A DNA stretch of 64,000 nucleotides from Agathobacter rectalis ATCC 33656 (GTDB lineage: Bacteria; Bacillota; Clostridia; Lachnospirales; Lachnospiraceae): positions 1,799,501 to 1,863,500 of the forward strand of contig NC_012781.1 of the NCBI RefSeq assembly GCF_000020605.1, in the 5' to 3' direction. The notes under the pieces are model-generated. The model worked only from the letters and a program-made list of their open reading frames with translations, was not told the origin of the DNA and ran no database searches. The translations under genes were made by a program, and so were the position numbers. Below are positions 42,017 through 52,883 of the stretch, piece by piece (the first letter of the stretch is position 1; the number at the start of each line of letters is the position of its first letter).

Positions 42017-43147
42017 CTAATATGTACCAAGAATCTTAAGGGCAATTGCCTCTTCCCTTATGCCTCTTAACGCATTCTGCACCGCTGTATCTGTAAAACG
42101 TCCTTCAAAATCAACAAAGAACCTGTACTCCCACGCCTTATCAGATATCGGACGAGACTGGATATTTAACATATTGATTCCATTGTATATAAAGTGTGCC
42201 AGCATATGATATAGTGCACCACTCTTGTGAGGTGTCTCAAAGCATATGCTTATCCTGTCCGCATCTCTGCGGCATACCCTTTTAGCCGACACAATTATAA
42301 ACCTTGTTGCATTGTTTTTATTGTTCTGTATGCGGCTCTCAAGCACCTGAAGCCCGTATATATCAGCCGAGATATGGCTAGCTATGCCAGCCTGTGTGAT
42401 ATCTCCGTCATCCTTTACCTTCTTTGCAGAAAAAGCTGTATTCCTGACAGCCACCTGGTTAATATCCTTATGCTCATCAAAAAAATCTGAGCACTGCATA
42501 AGCGCCTGTGGATGTGAATACACAGTCCTTATATCAGAAATCTTTGCACCCGGAAGTCCCATCAGACTGTGGTCGATGCGTATAATCTGCTCCCCAACTA
42601 TATAATTGTCGTATTCAACAAGCAGATCATAGTTTTCAGATACAATACCGGCTGAAGAATTCTCTATCGGAAGCACTGCATAATCAGCCTTTCCGCATTT
42701 GATATCCTCCATGGCATCCTTCCAGGAATCCACGTTGTAGCCATTACAGTTCTCGCCAAAGTATGTCTTCATGGCAAGCTGTGAATATGCACCCTCAACT
42801 CCCTGAAACACAATCCGTGCATTGGAAAAATCCAGGCTGTCTACCTCAGTAAAGTTTTCCTTCTCCACTATGCCATGCTCAGTCATAAGCTGATACTGCT
42901 TCTTTCTACTGGTCGACATAATCTGTTCAAAAAGCTCAACTATACCATGCTTCAAAAACTCATCATCTGCAAGAGACGATAATTTCTCAAGCTTTTCATC
43001 CTCTCTCGTCTTGTCAAAGACCTTTTTGCCGGTGGTTATCTTATACTTGGCAACGTGATTTGAGATATCCATTCTTTCCTTATATAATCTGACTATTTCA
43101 CTGTCTATCTCATCGATAGACTCTCTCAATTTCATTAAATCTTCCAT
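42017..43147 (-). CDS. pheA: Chorismate mutase / prephenate dehydratase (P-protein)
   Basis: PheA converts chorismate to prephenate and then to phenylpyruvate for phenylalanine. The 376-residue protein has an AroQ chorismate mutase (about 1-88, LMKLRESIDEIDSEIVRLYKERMDISNHVAKYK), a prephenate dehydratase domain (about 110-285, FQGVEGAYSQLAM; LPIENSSAGIV; the NNATRFIIVS motif) and a C-terminal ACT domain (about 295-370, KSGALYHMLAHF) with the phenylalanine-binding SRPISDKAWEYRFFVDFEG. No T-box or leader peptide was seen upstream. Confidence 0.96.
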   Translation of the reverse strand: MEDLMKLRESIDEIDSEIVRLYKERMDISNHVAKYKITTGKKVFDKTREDEKLEKLSSLADDEFLKHGIVELFEQIMSTSRKKQYQLMTEHGIVEKENFTEVDSLDFSNARIVFQGVEGAYSQLAMKTYFGENCNGYNVDSWKDAMEDIKCGKADYAVLPIENSSAGIVSENYDLLVEYDNYIVGEQIIRIDHSLMGLPGAKISDIRTVYSHPQALMQCSDFFDEHKDINQVAVRNTAFSAKKVKDDGDITQAGIASHISADIYGLQVLESRIQNNKNNATRFIIVSAKRVCRRDADRISICFETPHKSGALYHMLAHFIYNGINMLNIQSRPISDKAWEYRFFVDFEGRFTDTAVQNALRGIREEAIALKILGTY

Positions 43148-43287
43148 TATTGTCTCCTAAAAAAGATATAATAAAATATTATTACAAATTTTATAGAAAG
43201 GCAAGTAATCCTTGAAAGATTTATCATATATAGATATAATTTAGTTAATATCTAAGCATAAATATCAAATACCCTCGGGAGAATTAC

Positions 43288-44280
43288 ATGAAAAAATATC
43301 TAAAAATAATTATTCCACTAATTTTAATATGCATCACAGGCCTTGTTATATACCATTTTGTATCAAAGGTAAAGCTTAATTCATCCTATGTAAATGGTAA
43401 TACTGCAGGTAATCTGTACAATGCCGGGCTCTTCTGTGAAAGTGACGGTGAAGTATTTTTCTCAAATACAAACGACAACGGCAGGCTGTATGCCATGAAT
43501 ATTGACGGCAGCAATATACATAAACTGAGCAATGACACAGCCATGTACATAAACGCAGATAAAAACTATGTCTATTACGTAAGAAACAACAATCAGAAAA
43601 TCACAAGTCAGACCTTCTTTTCATATGACAGGAACAGTCTCTGCCGTATAAAAAGAAATGGCCACGGCTCCACCGTGCTGGATCCTGACCCATGCATCTA
43701 TGCATCCCTGATAGGCAACTACATATATTATCTGCACTATGACACACAAACAGCTACCTCTCTATACCGCATCAGAATAGATGGAGAAGAAAAAAAGAAA
43801 ATAAAAAATCACTATCTGTTTACCTGCAACACATCAGACCGGTATTTTTATTATAATAATCCAAAAAACGGACAGCTATACAGATATGACACTGCTTCAC
43901 AGAGTGAAGCCTTATTCTACGACTGCAACTGCTACAAGCCGGTTGTGCTGGATGACACAAATGTATACTACATGGATGTAAATCGTGACAATGCGATTGT
44001 CCATGTCAATATCAACAATCCAAATCCTGTAGTTTTAACGGAAGCCAATATTGAGCATTACAATGTATATGGCAGTCTGATATTCTATCAGCGCGGCGGT
44101 GATAATCCGGCACTGTGTGTTGTAAAAAATGACGGCACCGGCTTTAAAGAGCTTGCTAAGGGTGAGTTTTGCAACATAAACGTAACATCACAGTATGTGT
44201 ATTTCACAGATTTTGTCTCAAACAAAGAGTACTGTACATCCACACAGAATCCGGATACAATAAAGGCTTTACAGCCATAA
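43288..44280 (+). CDS. Membrane-anchored DUF5050-like protein
   Basis: The 330-residue protein has one N-terminal hydrophobic segment (about 6-24) and then a repeated pattern of short beta blades (NDNGRLYAMNIDGSNIHKLSND, KNYVYYVRNN, YIYYLHYDTQTATSLYRIRIDGEEKKKIKN), typical of DUF5050 beta-propeller-like proteins. It should face outside the cell. The role is unknown. GGGAG precedes the ATG, and it is monocistronic with its own terminator. Confidence 0.8.
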   Translation: MKKYLKIIIPLILICITGLVIYHFVSKVKLNSSYVNGNTAGNLYNAGLFCESDGEVFFSNTNDNGRLYAMNIDGSNIHKLSNDTAMYINADKNYVYYVRNNNQKITSQTFFSYDRNSLCRIKRNGHGSTVLDPDPCIYASLIGNYIYYLHYDTQTATSLYRIRIDGEEKKKIKNHYLFTCNTSDRYFYYNNPKNGQLYRYDTASQSEALFYDCNCYKPVVLDDTNVYYMDVNRDNAIVHVNINNPNPVVLTEANIEHYNVYGSLIFYQRGGDNPALCVVKNDGTGFKELAKGEFCNINVTSQYVYFTDFVSNKEYCTSTQNPDTIKALQP

Positions 44281-44295
44281 CAGATAATTTCATTA

Positions 44296-44336
44296 AAAAG
44301 AACACGCATGATTAATCAACTCATGCGTGTTTTTTA
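44296..44336. terminator. Bidirectional terminator
   Basis: AACACGCATGA (44,301-44,311) pairs with TCATGCGTGTT (44,321-44,331), flanked by AAAAAG on the left and a T run on the right. It ends the DUF5050-like gene on the plus strand and the zinc-ribbon gene on the minus strand. Confidence 0.92.
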
Positions 44337-45638
44337 TTAATTCATATAAAATTCAAATCTTGATCTGTATATATCACTGCACTTTCCGGTATTCTGGTCT
44401 ATCGCAATAACAGAAAGCACATTATTTCCCTCAGGAACAGGTATTGGAGCTGTATACTCTGTTGATGCAGCACTCGGATCTGACGAATCCCAGGTATAGT
44501 ATACCTTACAATTTTCAGGTACTGTGATTGTAATGTCTGTCTGTGCACCAAATGTACCTCCGTCAGGGTCTATCTCCGGTGCATCCGGTGCCTCAAACTC
44601 GATTTCATACTTGGCAGATGCCACCTCGCTTTTGATTCCTCTGTCATCAACCGCAACAGCTGTTATCTCATATGTGCCTTCCTTGTCCAGGGTGATCGGG
44701 CTATAATATCTTTCTCCTCTGGTCAAAGGATCATCCGAATCATATGAATAGTATATTTTGGTATCGCTGTCTGCATCTATAGAAAGCTCCATAGTCTCTC
44801 CATACTTGCCACTGCTCTTGCTAAACTGCGGTTTAGATACAGTATAATCCGCAAAAAGCTTTAAAACAGATGCATCCTTAGCACTCTCACGCAGCGCAAC
44901 AATTGCATCATAATCCTTTTTTGATTCATAAATCGAGATAAGCTGCTTATAAGCCTCTTTGCTCTTTGGATCAATATTGATAATTTCCTGATACAGCACA
45001 AGAGCGGCATCATAATCCTTCTTCGACATATATATATCAGCCAAAGCAAATCTGACATCTGTATTATCCGAATCAATCGACAAAGCCTTCTCATAATAAG
45101 AAACCGCGGAATTTATATTTCCCGCCGAATAAGCTGCCTTTGCCTGCTTCACCTGATAATCAAATGAATTGTCATGTGATCTGCTTACATTACGTGTAAT
45201 AGCTGCAATAAGTATTACAATTGCTACAGCGCACACTACAGCTGATATAATAATTATCTTCTTCTGCTGCGCTCTCTTTGCCCTCTGTCCGTCAGACTGC
45301 GGCTTCTCACACGGTTGTTTCGTCTGAGACTGCTGCTCACCTGTCTGAGCCTGTCTCACTTGCTGCTTTACAGACTGTGACATTCTGTCCGTTTTTTGTC
45401 CGTTCCACTGACCGGCACTATGAAGCTGTTCCCTCACCGGATCATCAAACCTGATTGTCCTATCAGACACAGGCTTTGCAGTCTTTTGTCCATCAGTTCG
45501 CCTGTCATCATTTCCAACCAGATTATCAAGATAATCATCAAATTCGTTGTAATCAGGCACTATCTGAACCGGATGCCCACAGACATCACAGTACAGACTG
45601 CCCGCCTTCAATTCATTACCACAATTGGCACATCTCAT
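44337..45638 (-). CDS. Zinc-ribbon membrane protein with TPR and chitobiase-like domains
   Basis: The 433-residue protein begins with a double-Cys zinc ribbon (CANCGNEL, CDVCGHPV), followed by a long Gln/Thr/Lys-rich cytoplasmic segment, one transmembrane segment (about 130-148, IIIISAVVCAVAIVILIAAI), tetratricopeptide repeats (about 162-255) and two similar beta domains (about 285-335 and 355-410; each has KxYYxxDSxDP and ends with a VxAID/VD segment), like the chitobiase C-terminal family. The extracytoplasmic part probably binds a partner or glycan. Function unknown. Confidence 0.85.
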   Translation of the reverse strand: MRCANCGNELKAGSLYCDVCGHPVQIVPDYNEFDDYLDNLVGNDDRRTDGQKTAKPVSDRTIRFDDPVREQLHSAGQWNGQKTDRMSQSVKQQVRQAQTGEQQSQTKQPCEKPQSDGQRAKRAQQKKIIIISAVVCAVAIVILIAAITRNVSRSHDNSFDYQVKQAKAAYSAGNINSAVSYYEKALSIDSDNTDVRFALADIYMSKKDYDAALVLYQEIINIDPKSKEAYKQLISIYESKKDYDAIVALRESAKDASVLKLFADYTVSKPQFSKSSGKYGETMELSIDADSDTKIYYSYDSDDPLTRGERYYSPITLDKEGTYEITAVAVDDRGIKSEVASAKYEIEFEAPDAPEIDPDGGTFGAQTDITITVPENCKVYYTWDSSDPSAASTEYTAPIPVPEGNNVLSVIAIDQNTGKCSDIYRSRFEFYMN

Positions 45639-45674
45639 ACATCTAATCCTCTTACTTATTGTCTAATTGTCTAA

Positions 45675-46514
45675 TTATCTCTTCATAGCCTCAACACAAT
45701 TGCTCATGAGCATCGCAATTGTCATAGGACCTACACCGCCCGGTACAGGTGTGATATGTGACGCTTTAGACACAACAGAATCAAAATCCACATCACCACA
45801 CAGCTTATTTTCAGCATTTCTGTGGATTCCAACATCAATGACAACCGCACCATCCTTCACATATGAAGCATCTATAAACTTAGGCTTTCCTATTGCCACT
45901 ATAAGTATATCAGCATTTTTACATACATCTTTTAAATCCTTTGTATGTGAATGACATACCGTAACAGTTGCATTCTCCCTAAGCATGAGAAGTGACATAG
46001 GCTTGCCGACTATATTGCTTCTGCCAACCACAACACAGCTTTTACCATCAATATCTATATTGCTTCTCTTTAAAAGCTGAATGATACCGGCCGGAGTACA
46101 CGGCAAAAAACCAGGCTTTCCTATAACCATCGCTCCAACACTCTGTGGACTGAAGCCGTCAACATCCTTCTTCGGGTCGATAGCATCAATAACCTTGTCC
46201 TCATCGATATGCTTTGGCAGTGGAAGCTGACAGAGAATACCATTTACAGAAGAATCAGCATTGAGCTTTTCGATAAGTTTTAATATCTCATCCTCCGTAG
46301 TCTCCTCTGCAAGTTCATACGAAAGCGATTTGATTCCGACATACTCACATGCCTTTTTCTTGTTGCGAACATACACTGATGATGCAGGGTCATTTCCGAC
46401 CTGAATCACCGCAAGGCACCCCTCGATACCTTTTTTCTTAAGCTCTGTCACTTCTTCCTTAAGCTCATCCTTAATCTGTGTTGAAATTAATTTTCCGTCT
46501 ATTAGATTAGCCAT
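45675..46514 (-). CDS. folD: Methylenetetrahydrofolate dehydrogenase/cyclohydrolase FolD
   Basis: FolD interconverts methylene-, methenyl- and formyl-THF. The 279-residue protein has the conserved KKKACEYVGI (catalytic Lys, about 53), GILCQLPLPKHI (about 93-104), DPKKDVDGFSPQSVG (about 114-128), PCTPAGIIQLL and VVVGRSNIVGKPMS (about 160-173) and the C-terminal TPVPGGVGPMTIAMLM. It is coupled to fhs, which supplies formyl-THF (8-bp gap). Confidence 0.97.
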   Translation of the reverse strand: MANLIDGKLISTQIKDELKEEVTELKKKGIEGCLAVIQVGNDPASSVYVRNKKKACEYVGIKSLSYELAEETTEDEILKLIEKLNADSSVNGILCQLPLPKHIDEDKVIDAIDPKKDVDGFSPQSVGAMVIGKPGFLPCTPAGIIQLLKRSNIDIDGKSCVVVGRSNIVGKPMSLLMLRENATVTVCHSHTKDLKDVCKNADILIVAIGKPKFIDASYVKDGAVVIDVGIHRNAENKLCGDVDFDSVVSKASHITPVPGGVGPMTIAMLMSNCVEAMKR

Positions 46515-46522
46515 ATTTCCTC

Positions 46523-48193
46523 CTAGAATAATCCTGTGATCACACCATTGTCATCCACATCAATGCCGTATGCAGCCGGCTTCTTTGAAAGTCCCGGCAT
46601 AGTCATAATAGAACCGTTTACTGCTACCACAAAGCCTGCACCTGCTGACGCATAAACCTCACGTACGTTGATTTTAAAGCCGCTCGGTCTGCCAAGCTTC
46701 TTAGCATCATCAGAAAGCGAATACTGTGTCTTTGCCATACATACAGGGAAATCTCCCATTCCAAGGTCTGTAATCCTCTTAAGTTCTCTCTCTGCTGCCG
46801 GAGAATATGTAACACCATCTGCTCCATATATTTCTTTTGCAACAGTTTCAATCTTTTCCTTAAGTGACAGACTATCATCATAGAGCACTTTGAAATTGCT
46901 TTCCTTGTGCTCGATTGTTTCAAGTACCTTGTTGGCAAGGTCAATTCCGCCTTCGCCGCCCTTCTCCCATACCTCTGAGAGTGCAAATTCACAGCCTCTT
47001 TCTTTACAGAACTGCTCTACAAAATCAGTCTCAGCCTTGGTGTCTGTGACAAATGAATTTAATGTAACAACTACAGGTACTCCAAACTTGTGAAGATTCT
47101 CAATATGCTTCTCAAGATTTACGATTCCGGCCTTAAGTGCATCAAGATTCTCTGATGAAAGCTCATCCTTCGGCACGCCGCCATTATATTTTAATGCTCT
47201 GATTGTTGCAACAAGTACAACTGCATCCGGCTTAAGCCCTGCCATACGGCACTTGATATCAAAGAACTTCTCTGCGCCAAGATCTGCGCCAAAGCCTGCC
47301 TCAGTGATAACATAGTCTGCAAGCTTTAATGCTGTCTTTGTGGCACGGACACTGTTACATCCGTGTGCTATATTGGCAAAAGGTCCACCGTGAACTATTG
47401 CCGGTGTATGCTCAAGTGTCTGAATAAGGTTCGGCTTTAAGGCATCCTTTAAGAGAGCTGCCATAGAGCCTGTAGCCTGAAGATCATCGGCTGTGACAGG
47501 CTTTCCGTCAAAGGTATATGCCACAATAATTCTTCCAAGTCGCTTCTTTAAATCTGCCATATCATCGGCCAGGCAGAGTATTGCCATAATTTCAGATGCT
47601 ACAGTGATGACAAAATGATCTTCTCTGACCATTCCGTCCATCTTGCTTCCAAGACCAACAACGATATTTCTAAGGACACGGTCATTCATATCCATACATC
47701 TCTTCCATACAATCTGGCGTGGGTCGATACCAAGCTCGTTTCCCTGCTGGATATGATTGTCAAGAAGTGCCGCAAGCAGATTGTTCGCAGATGTAATTGC
47801 ATGAAAATCTCCTGTAAAATGAAGATTTAAATCCTCCATTGGGACAACCTGTGCATATCCGCCACCGGCTGCTCCTCCCTTGATACCAAAGCAAGGTCCA
47901 AGTGACGGCTCACGAAGTGCGATAAGTGCTTTCTTTCCCAGGCGTCCAAATGCCTCTCCAAGACCTACGCTTGTGGTTGTCTTTCCCTCTCCTGCAGGAG
48001 TCGGGTTTATAGCTGTAACAAGTATGAGCTTTCCGTCAGGATTTTTCTTTGTGCGATTGATAAGCTCATCAGAAATCTTTGCCTTATACTTTCCATAAAG
48101 CTCTAAGTCATCCTCTTCAATCCCTATAGATGCTGCTACATCCTTGATTGGAAGCATTGTAGCTTCCTGTGCGATCTGAATATCTGTTTTCAT
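46523..48193 (-). CDS. fhs: Formate-tetrahydrofolate ligase
   Basis: Fhs ligates formate to THF using ATP. The 556-residue protein has the P-loop [17 protein letters not shown] (about 66-82), [24 protein letters not shown] (about 92-115), FTGDFHAI and the C-terminal [18 protein letters not shown]. With FolD it gives the methyl-branch C1 interconversions; full acetogenesis genes are not present here. Confidence 0.98.
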   Translation of the reverse strand: MKTDIQIAQEATMLPIKDVAASIGIEEDDLELYGKYKAKISDELINRTKKNPDGKLILVTAINPTPAGEGKTTTSVGLGEAFGRLGKKALIALREPSLGPCFGIKGGAAGGGYAQVVPMEDLNLHFTGDFHAITSANNLLAALLDNHIQQGNELGIDPRQIVWKRCMDMNDRVLRNIVVGLGSKMDGMVREDHFVITVASEIMAILCLADDMADLKKRLGRIIVAYTFDGKPVTADDLQATGSMAALLKDALKPNLIQTLEHTPAIVHGGPFANIAHGCNSVRATKTALKLADYVITEAGFGADLGAEKFFDIKCRMAGLKPDAVVLVATIRALKYNGGVPKDELSSENLDALKAGIVNLEKHIENLHKFGVPVVVTLNSFVTDTKAETDFVEQFCKERGCEFALSEVWEKGGEGGIDLANKVLETIEHKESNFKVLYDDSLSLKEKIETVAKEIYGADGVTYSPAAERELKRITDLGMGDFPVCMAKTQYSLSDDAKKLGRPSGFKINVREVYASAGAGFVVAVNGSIMTMPGLSKKPAAYGIDVDDNGVITGLF

Positions 48194-48212
48194 TTTTCTT
48201 TGCTCCTTTGTG

Positions 48213-51044
48213 TTAATTATTCTCTAATATAGTATCTAATTCCTCTTTAGTCACCAGAACCTTGCGGGGCTTTGTCCCCTCCTCAGGTCCCACTACACCG
48301 GCCTCTTCGAGCTGATCCATGATGCGGGCCGCCCTGTTGAAGCCAATTTTAAGGTATCTTTGAAGCATTCCAATTGAAGCCCGTTCCTTATCTGTGATAA
48401 TTGACGCTGCCTCCGCAAAGTAAGAGTCCCTGCCATCATCCGTGTTTTCCACATCTGAAATGGTAACGGTTGTATTTGTCGTATCATTCGACAGGCTCTC
48501 CATCTTTTGTGCCACATCATTACTGTACTGTGCATTCTCATTATTTTCAATAATAAATTTCACAATATCGGAAACTTCTTTATCTGAAACGAATGCGCCC
48601 TGTACTCGAAGGGGCTTCGGAACACCCTGTGGGTCAAATAACATATCTCCCTTTCCAAGGAGCTTTTCCGCACCATTCATATCAAGTATGGTACGACTGT
48701 CAACACCGCTTGTAACCGCAAATGCGATACGGCTTGGCATATTCGCCTTGATGAGACCTGTAATAACATTAACAGAAGGCCTCTGTGTAGCTATAATCAG
48801 ATGTATACCGGCTGCTCTCGCAAGCTGTGCCAGCCTGCATATTGCCTCCTCTACATCCTTTGATGCGACCATCATAAGATCTGCAAGCTCGTCCACTATA
48901 ATGACAATCTGTGGCATCTTTGGCGGTTTTTCTGTATCCTTGCCATCCATTGCATCAATCATGGCATTGTAACCGTTTATTTCCCTGACACCGCTGTTTG
49001 CAAACTTCTCGTATCGGTCTGTCATCTCTGAAACCGCCCAGTTTAATGCTCCTGCAGCTTTTTTAGGATCTGTAACAACCGGAATCATCAGATGAGGTAT
49101 GCCATTGTATACACTAAGCTCAACCACCTTCGGGTCAATCATAATCAGCTTTACCTCATCCGGCTTTGCCTTGTATAGTATACTCATGATAATTGTATTG
49201 ATACAAACTGACTTACCTGAGCCGGTAGCACCTGCAATTAAAAGATGTGGCATTTTTGCGATATCCGTAACCTTAACCTTGCCTGCAATATCTTTTCCCA
49301 CTGCAAAGGTAATCTTTGATTTGGCATTTTTAAATTCTTCAGACTCCACAAGCTCCCTGAAGGAAACAGCAACACTCTGGCTGTTTGGCACTTCGATGCC
49401 CACAGCGGCTTTTCCCGGAATAGGAGCCTCGATTCGTATATCCGCGGCTGCCAGATTAAGCTTTATATCATCTGCCAGATTCACAATCTTTGATACCTTC
49501 ACTCCAAGCTCCGGTGTGATTTCAAACCTTGTAACAGCAGGACCGCAGCTTATATTATTCACCTTCGCATTCACCCCAAACACATTAAGAGTCTGTTCAA
49601 GCTTTGCCGCCGTCTCACGCAGATGAGCCTGCGAATCACCGGTTTTACCCCTGTCAGGAGCCTTAAGCAGATCAACAGTCGGAAATACATACGGCTTCTG
49701 CTGGATTGCATTTTCTGCGTCATTTACCGCTATCTGCTCGCTGACTTTTTCAACCTCTTTGGCGAGCTCATCTTTGTCTGATTTGACATTTTTCTTACCT
49801 GGCTCTGCTGCAGGTGGTTTTGTCATTACCGCATCTGCAACCGGAGCTGACAATTTTGATTGCAGCTCATTATCTTTTTGTATGTCAAAATCATCAGATA
49901 TATCAGGCTCCACGCAGCCCGATATAGGTATCTGCGACACATGGCTTGCAGCTGCTGCACCCGAGCCGTCCGGTTTCATGCCATTAATCTGCTGCAGAGT
50001 ATTTCTGCCAAGCTCATCTGCACTATCACTATCGGCTGTGCCACCCAAAACCGAAACAGGCTCCGATGCCACACCAAAGTCCGGTGTCTGCACTATTTCA
50101 CCTGCATCCCCTGATGTAAGGCTTGTCGTCTTTTTCTCCTTTATTGCAGGTGAACTCGGGTAATTCTCTATGGTTATCTCACCAAGCGCATCTGTAGCAG
50201 CTGCACCTTGTCCAAATATCCCCACATGCGCTGTATCACTACCTGCCATGCCTGAATCCAGCGCGTTTTCACTGCCATCAATTTTTGTATCAAGTGACAC
50301 GCCCGTTATCTTATTGTCCATCCTTCGGCCGGCACGCTTACTCCTTCTGCCACCTTTTGCAGCCTCCTTTATGTCACTGTCTGTATCATCTGAAGCTAAA
50401 CCCTCTCTTGTCTGACGCTCTCTTGACTTATACTGCCGATACTCCTGATATCTCTCATTATTCTCACGCGCTGACTCGTATACCTTTCGGCCGCCGTTTC
50501 TCATACCCTTCATGAATGATTTACCGGTAATGAGCACAAGACAGATAATCATCACAACTATTGTCACCACGTATGCACCTATAATTCCTACCGCCGGAAC
50601 TAAAATGCAGCCTATAAGAGCACCTATAAAGCCACCACCTGAATGCCTTTCAACACTGTCAATATATGACTGCACCGGCGAAACCGCGAATTCACCATAC
50701 ACTGCCAGGTACATAAACACACATATAAACCATATGAAAACTATGGTCATAACAAGCTTCATGATAGCATATGAATTGCCCTTATTGGACACAGCAAAAA
50801 AGCTGCCCACCAGAAGCACAAGCGGAAAAATATATGCCACCATTCCAAATACACCAAAAAGGAAACCGCTTACTGCGTTTCCCAAATGACCGCCTATTCC
50901 AAAATTGCTTATAAATAAAAGGATTGAAACAGCTACTACTATCCAGAGAAATATTTCCTTTTTAAAGGCCTGCTGCCTCTCTATCTGAGCCATTCTCTCC
51001 TTTTTTGTCTGTCTTTTTGCTGAGGATTTCTTCCTCGTTGCCAT
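48213..51044 (-). CDS. ftsK: FtsK/SpoIIIE DNA translocase
   Basis: This membrane-bound motor moves DNA at division or sporulation septa. The 943-residue protein has four N-terminal transmembrane segments (about 30-190), a long poorly conserved linker (about 200-500), and the motor: [16 protein letters not shown] (Walker A, about 605), [13 protein letters not shown] (Walker B) and [26 protein letters not shown]. The C-terminal winged-helix gamma domain ([31 protein letters not shown]) reads KOPS/SRS-type sequences. FtsK and SpoIIIE cannot be told apart here. Confidence 0.95.
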   Translation of the reverse strand: MATRKKSSAKRQTKKERMAQIERQQAFKKEIFLWIVVAVSILLFISNFGIGGHLGNAVSGFLFGVFGMVAYIFPLVLLVGSFFAVSNKGNSYAIMKLVMTIVFIWFICVFMYLAVYGEFAVSPVQSYIDSVERHSGGGFIGALIGCILVPAVGIIGAYVVTIVVMIICLVLITGKSFMKGMRNGGRKVYESARENNERYQEYRQYKSRERQTREGLASDDTDSDIKEAAKGGRRSKRAGRRMDNKITGVSLDTKIDGSENALDSGMAGSDTAHVGIFGQGAAATDALGEITIENYPSSPAIKEKKTTSLTSGDAGEIVQTPDFGVASEPVSVLGGTADSDSADELGRNTLQQINGMKPDGSGAAAASHVSQIPISGCVEPDISDDFDIQKDNELQSKLSAPVADAVMTKPPAAEPGKKNVKSDKDELAKEVEKVSEQIAVNDAENAIQQKPYVFPTVDLLKAPDRGKTGDSQAHLRETAAKLEQTLNVFGVNAKVNNISCGPAVTRFEITPELGVKVSKIVNLADDIKLNLAAADIRIEAPIPGKAAVGIEVPNSQSVAVSFRELVESEEFKNAKSKITFAVGKDIAGKVKVTDIAKMPHLLIAGATGSGKSVCINTIIMSILYKAKPDEVKLIMIDPKVVELSVYNGIPHLMIPVVTDPKKAAGALNWAVSEMTDRYEKFANSGVREINGYNAMIDAMDGKDTEKPPKMPQIVIIVDELADLMMVASKDVEEAICRLAQLARAAGIHLIIATQRPSVNVITGLIKANMPSRIAFAVTSGVDSRTILDMNGAEKLLGKGDMLFDPQGVPKPLRVQGAFVSDKEVSDIVKFIIENNENAQYSNDVAQKMESLSNDTTNTTVTISDVENTDDGRDSYFAEAASIITDKERASIGMLQRYLKIGFNRAARIMDQLEEAGVVGPEEGTKPRKVLVTKEELDTILENN

Positions 51045-51143
51045 GTAACTAACCTCCGTATTTTGATTTACAGAGTATATAATAACATATTTCTTCTGTT
51101 CTGTGTAAATTTTCTAAAGTAATTTTTCGATTTTGTGATTAAA

Positions 51144-51350
51144 GGGTCAAACGGTATCATCGATGCATGCTTGCATGCAATTCGATGTATACCTTATTGA
51201 CCCGCACTACACCGAGAAAGTAGCAATTTGCTGTGGGGACGTAGCAAATTAGCGGATTTCGAGGTGGAGTCAGATTACGGGAATGCGTAGCATGTAGTAA
51301 TCTGATTAATCATAAATGAGGTGCAAAATACCCCGCCATGAATGGCGGGG
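51144..51350. repeat. Hairpin-rich repeat element between ftsK and glgA
   Basis: This gene-free stretch holds four hairpins in a row: a long imperfect one bounded by GGGTCAA (51,144-51,150) and TTGACCC (51,197-51,203); one from the related AGCAATTTGCT and AGCAAATTAGC segments (about 51,221-51,253); CAGATTAC (51,271-51,278) with GTAATCTG (51,297-51,304); and the glgA terminator. The 31 bp at 51,302-51,332 recur at 5,634-5,664 in the opposite orientation. It is probably a dispersed non-coding element. Confidence 0.65.
51331..51350 (-). terminator. Terminator of glgA
   Basis: CCCCGCCAT and ATGGCGGGG form a perfect 9-bp stem with a two-base loop, and TATTTTG follows on the minus strand. It lies 39 bp after the glgA stop and abuts the dispersed repeat. 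Confidence 0.8.
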
Positions 51351-51388
51351 CAAAATGTTATGCAAAAAGCACAATTTTACAAAATATT

Positions 51389-52843
51389 TTATTCACCAAT
51401 AAGGTAATTGTATAATCCCTCATATTTGAACTTGGAAGCATTCCAAGAGAAATCATTGGCCATGCCTCTATCCACAATCTGGTTCCACTCACGCTTCTTA
51501 TCGAAGAAGATGTGCTTAGAATAATTGATGACTGCAAGCATCTCATCGGCATTGTAGTTTGAGAACGAGAAGCCATCTCCTGAATTCTCATACTCATTGT
51601 AAGGCTTAACCGTATCCTTGAGACCTCCTGTCTCACGAACAATCGGAACGGTACCATAGCGGAATGAAATAAGCTGTGTCAGACCGCAAGGCTCAAACCT
51701 GGACGGCATCAAGAATGCATCAGCAGCCGCATAGAGCTTGTGAGCCAGATCATCGGAGTAACATATATTTGCCGAAACTCTGTCAGGGTATTTCCATGCA
51801 TAGTGTCTGAACATATTCTCGTACTGAGGATCTCCTGTACCGATAACAACAAGCTGTGTGAAATCGTCCACGATACCTTCAATAACATGATTGATAAGGT
51901 CAAGACCTTTCTGGTCTGTAAGTCTTGAAATAAGACCTATCATATACTTCTTCTTGTCAACCGCAAGGCCAAGATCCTGCTGAAGCTTTGTCTTGTTGTT
52001 GAACTTCTTCTTTCTGAAATCGGAAGCATTGTAATTGCAATAGATTCTGCCATCAGTCTGTGGGTCATAGGCATTGTAATCAATACCGTTTACGATACCC
52101 TGCATGTCAAAATGTCTGGCACTTAAGAGCCCGTTTAATCCCTCACCGTAGTACTCTGTCTGAATCTCGTTTGCATATGTATCACTGACAGTGGTGATGT
52201 AGTCAGCATATACAAGACCACCCTTAAGCATATTTGCGTCCTTCTTGAACTCAAGCTTGTCCGGTGTGAACAGATTGTCTGTAAGACCTGAAACACCCTG
52301 TACCCACTCCCTGTCCCATATTCCCTGGAACTTAAGATTGTGGATAGTGATAATTGTCTTGATACCCCAGAAGAATGGATTTGCGGCAAACTCATTCTTT
52401 AAGTATACAGGCAGAAGACCTGTCTGCCAGTCATGGCAGTGTATAATATCCGGCTTGAAATCAATAAGCGGGAGCATTGAGAGTACAGCCTTGTCAAAGA
52501 ATGTATACTTCTCAATCTCAAACTTAGTGTCAGAAGTATATGGAGAAAATCCTGTAAAGAACTCCTGATTGTCAATAAAGTAATATGTAACGCCGTCCTG
52601 CTCATATTTGAGCACTCCGACATACTTGTCCTGCACGTATGGACCTGAGCTCATGTAAAAATGGGTAACATACTCAAAATTATTGCGATACTGCTCCGGT
52701 ATACAGCTATAATCAGGTATTACAACCCTTACATCCCAATAGTTCTTGTCAAACTCTTTAGGAAGTGCACCGCACACATCTGCAAGACCTCCTGTTTTTA
52801 TAAATGGTACACACTCTGAAGCTACAAATAGAATCTTTTTCAT
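51389..52843 (-). CDS. glgA: Glycogen synthase
   Basis: GlgA extends alpha-1,4-glucan from ADP-glucose. The 484-residue GT5 protein has KTGGLADVCGALPKE (about 17-31), the catalytic-domain segments IHCHDWQTGLLPVY (about 134-147), GIVNGIDYNAYDP (about 246-258), ISRLTDQKGLDLI (about 306-318) and the C-terminal MPSRFEPCGLTQLISFRYGTVPIVRETGGL (about 383-412). No other glg gene is nearby. Confidence 0.96.
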   Translation of the reverse strand: MKKILFVASECVPFIKTGGLADVCGALPKEFDKNYWDVRVVIPDYSCIPEQYRNNFEYVTHFYMSSGPYVQDKYVGVLKYEQDGVTYYFIDNQEFFTGFSPYTSDTKFEIEKYTFFDKAVLSMLPLIDFKPDIIHCHDWQTGLLPVYLKNEFAANPFFWGIKTIITIHNLKFQGIWDREWVQGVSGLTDNLFTPDKLEFKKDANMLKGGLVYADYITTVSDTYANEIQTEYYGEGLNGLLSARHFDMQGIVNGIDYNAYDPQTDGRIYCNYNASDFRKKKFNNKTKLQQDLGLAVDKKKYMIGLISRLTDQKGLDLINHVIEGIVDDFTQLVVIGTGDPQYENMFRHYAWKYPDRVSANICYSDDLAHKLYAAADAFLMPSRFEPCGLTQLISFRYGTVPIVRETGGLKDTVKPYNEYENSGDGFSFSNYNADEMLAVINYSKHIFFDKKREWNQIVDRGMANDFSWNASKFKYEGLYNYLIGE

Positions 52844-52883
52844 ATTCTCCTCCCGCTAAAACCCGTGATATATAATATTTAGT

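Noticed and set aside
42017-43287. T-box or leader-peptide attenuator before pheA
   Set aside because: The gap upstream of pheA has no T-box sequence, Phe-rich peptide or terminator hairpin that I can see.
45656-45676. Tandem TTGTCTAA repeat after the zinc-ribbon gene
   Set aside because: Two units only, low complexity, no further structure.
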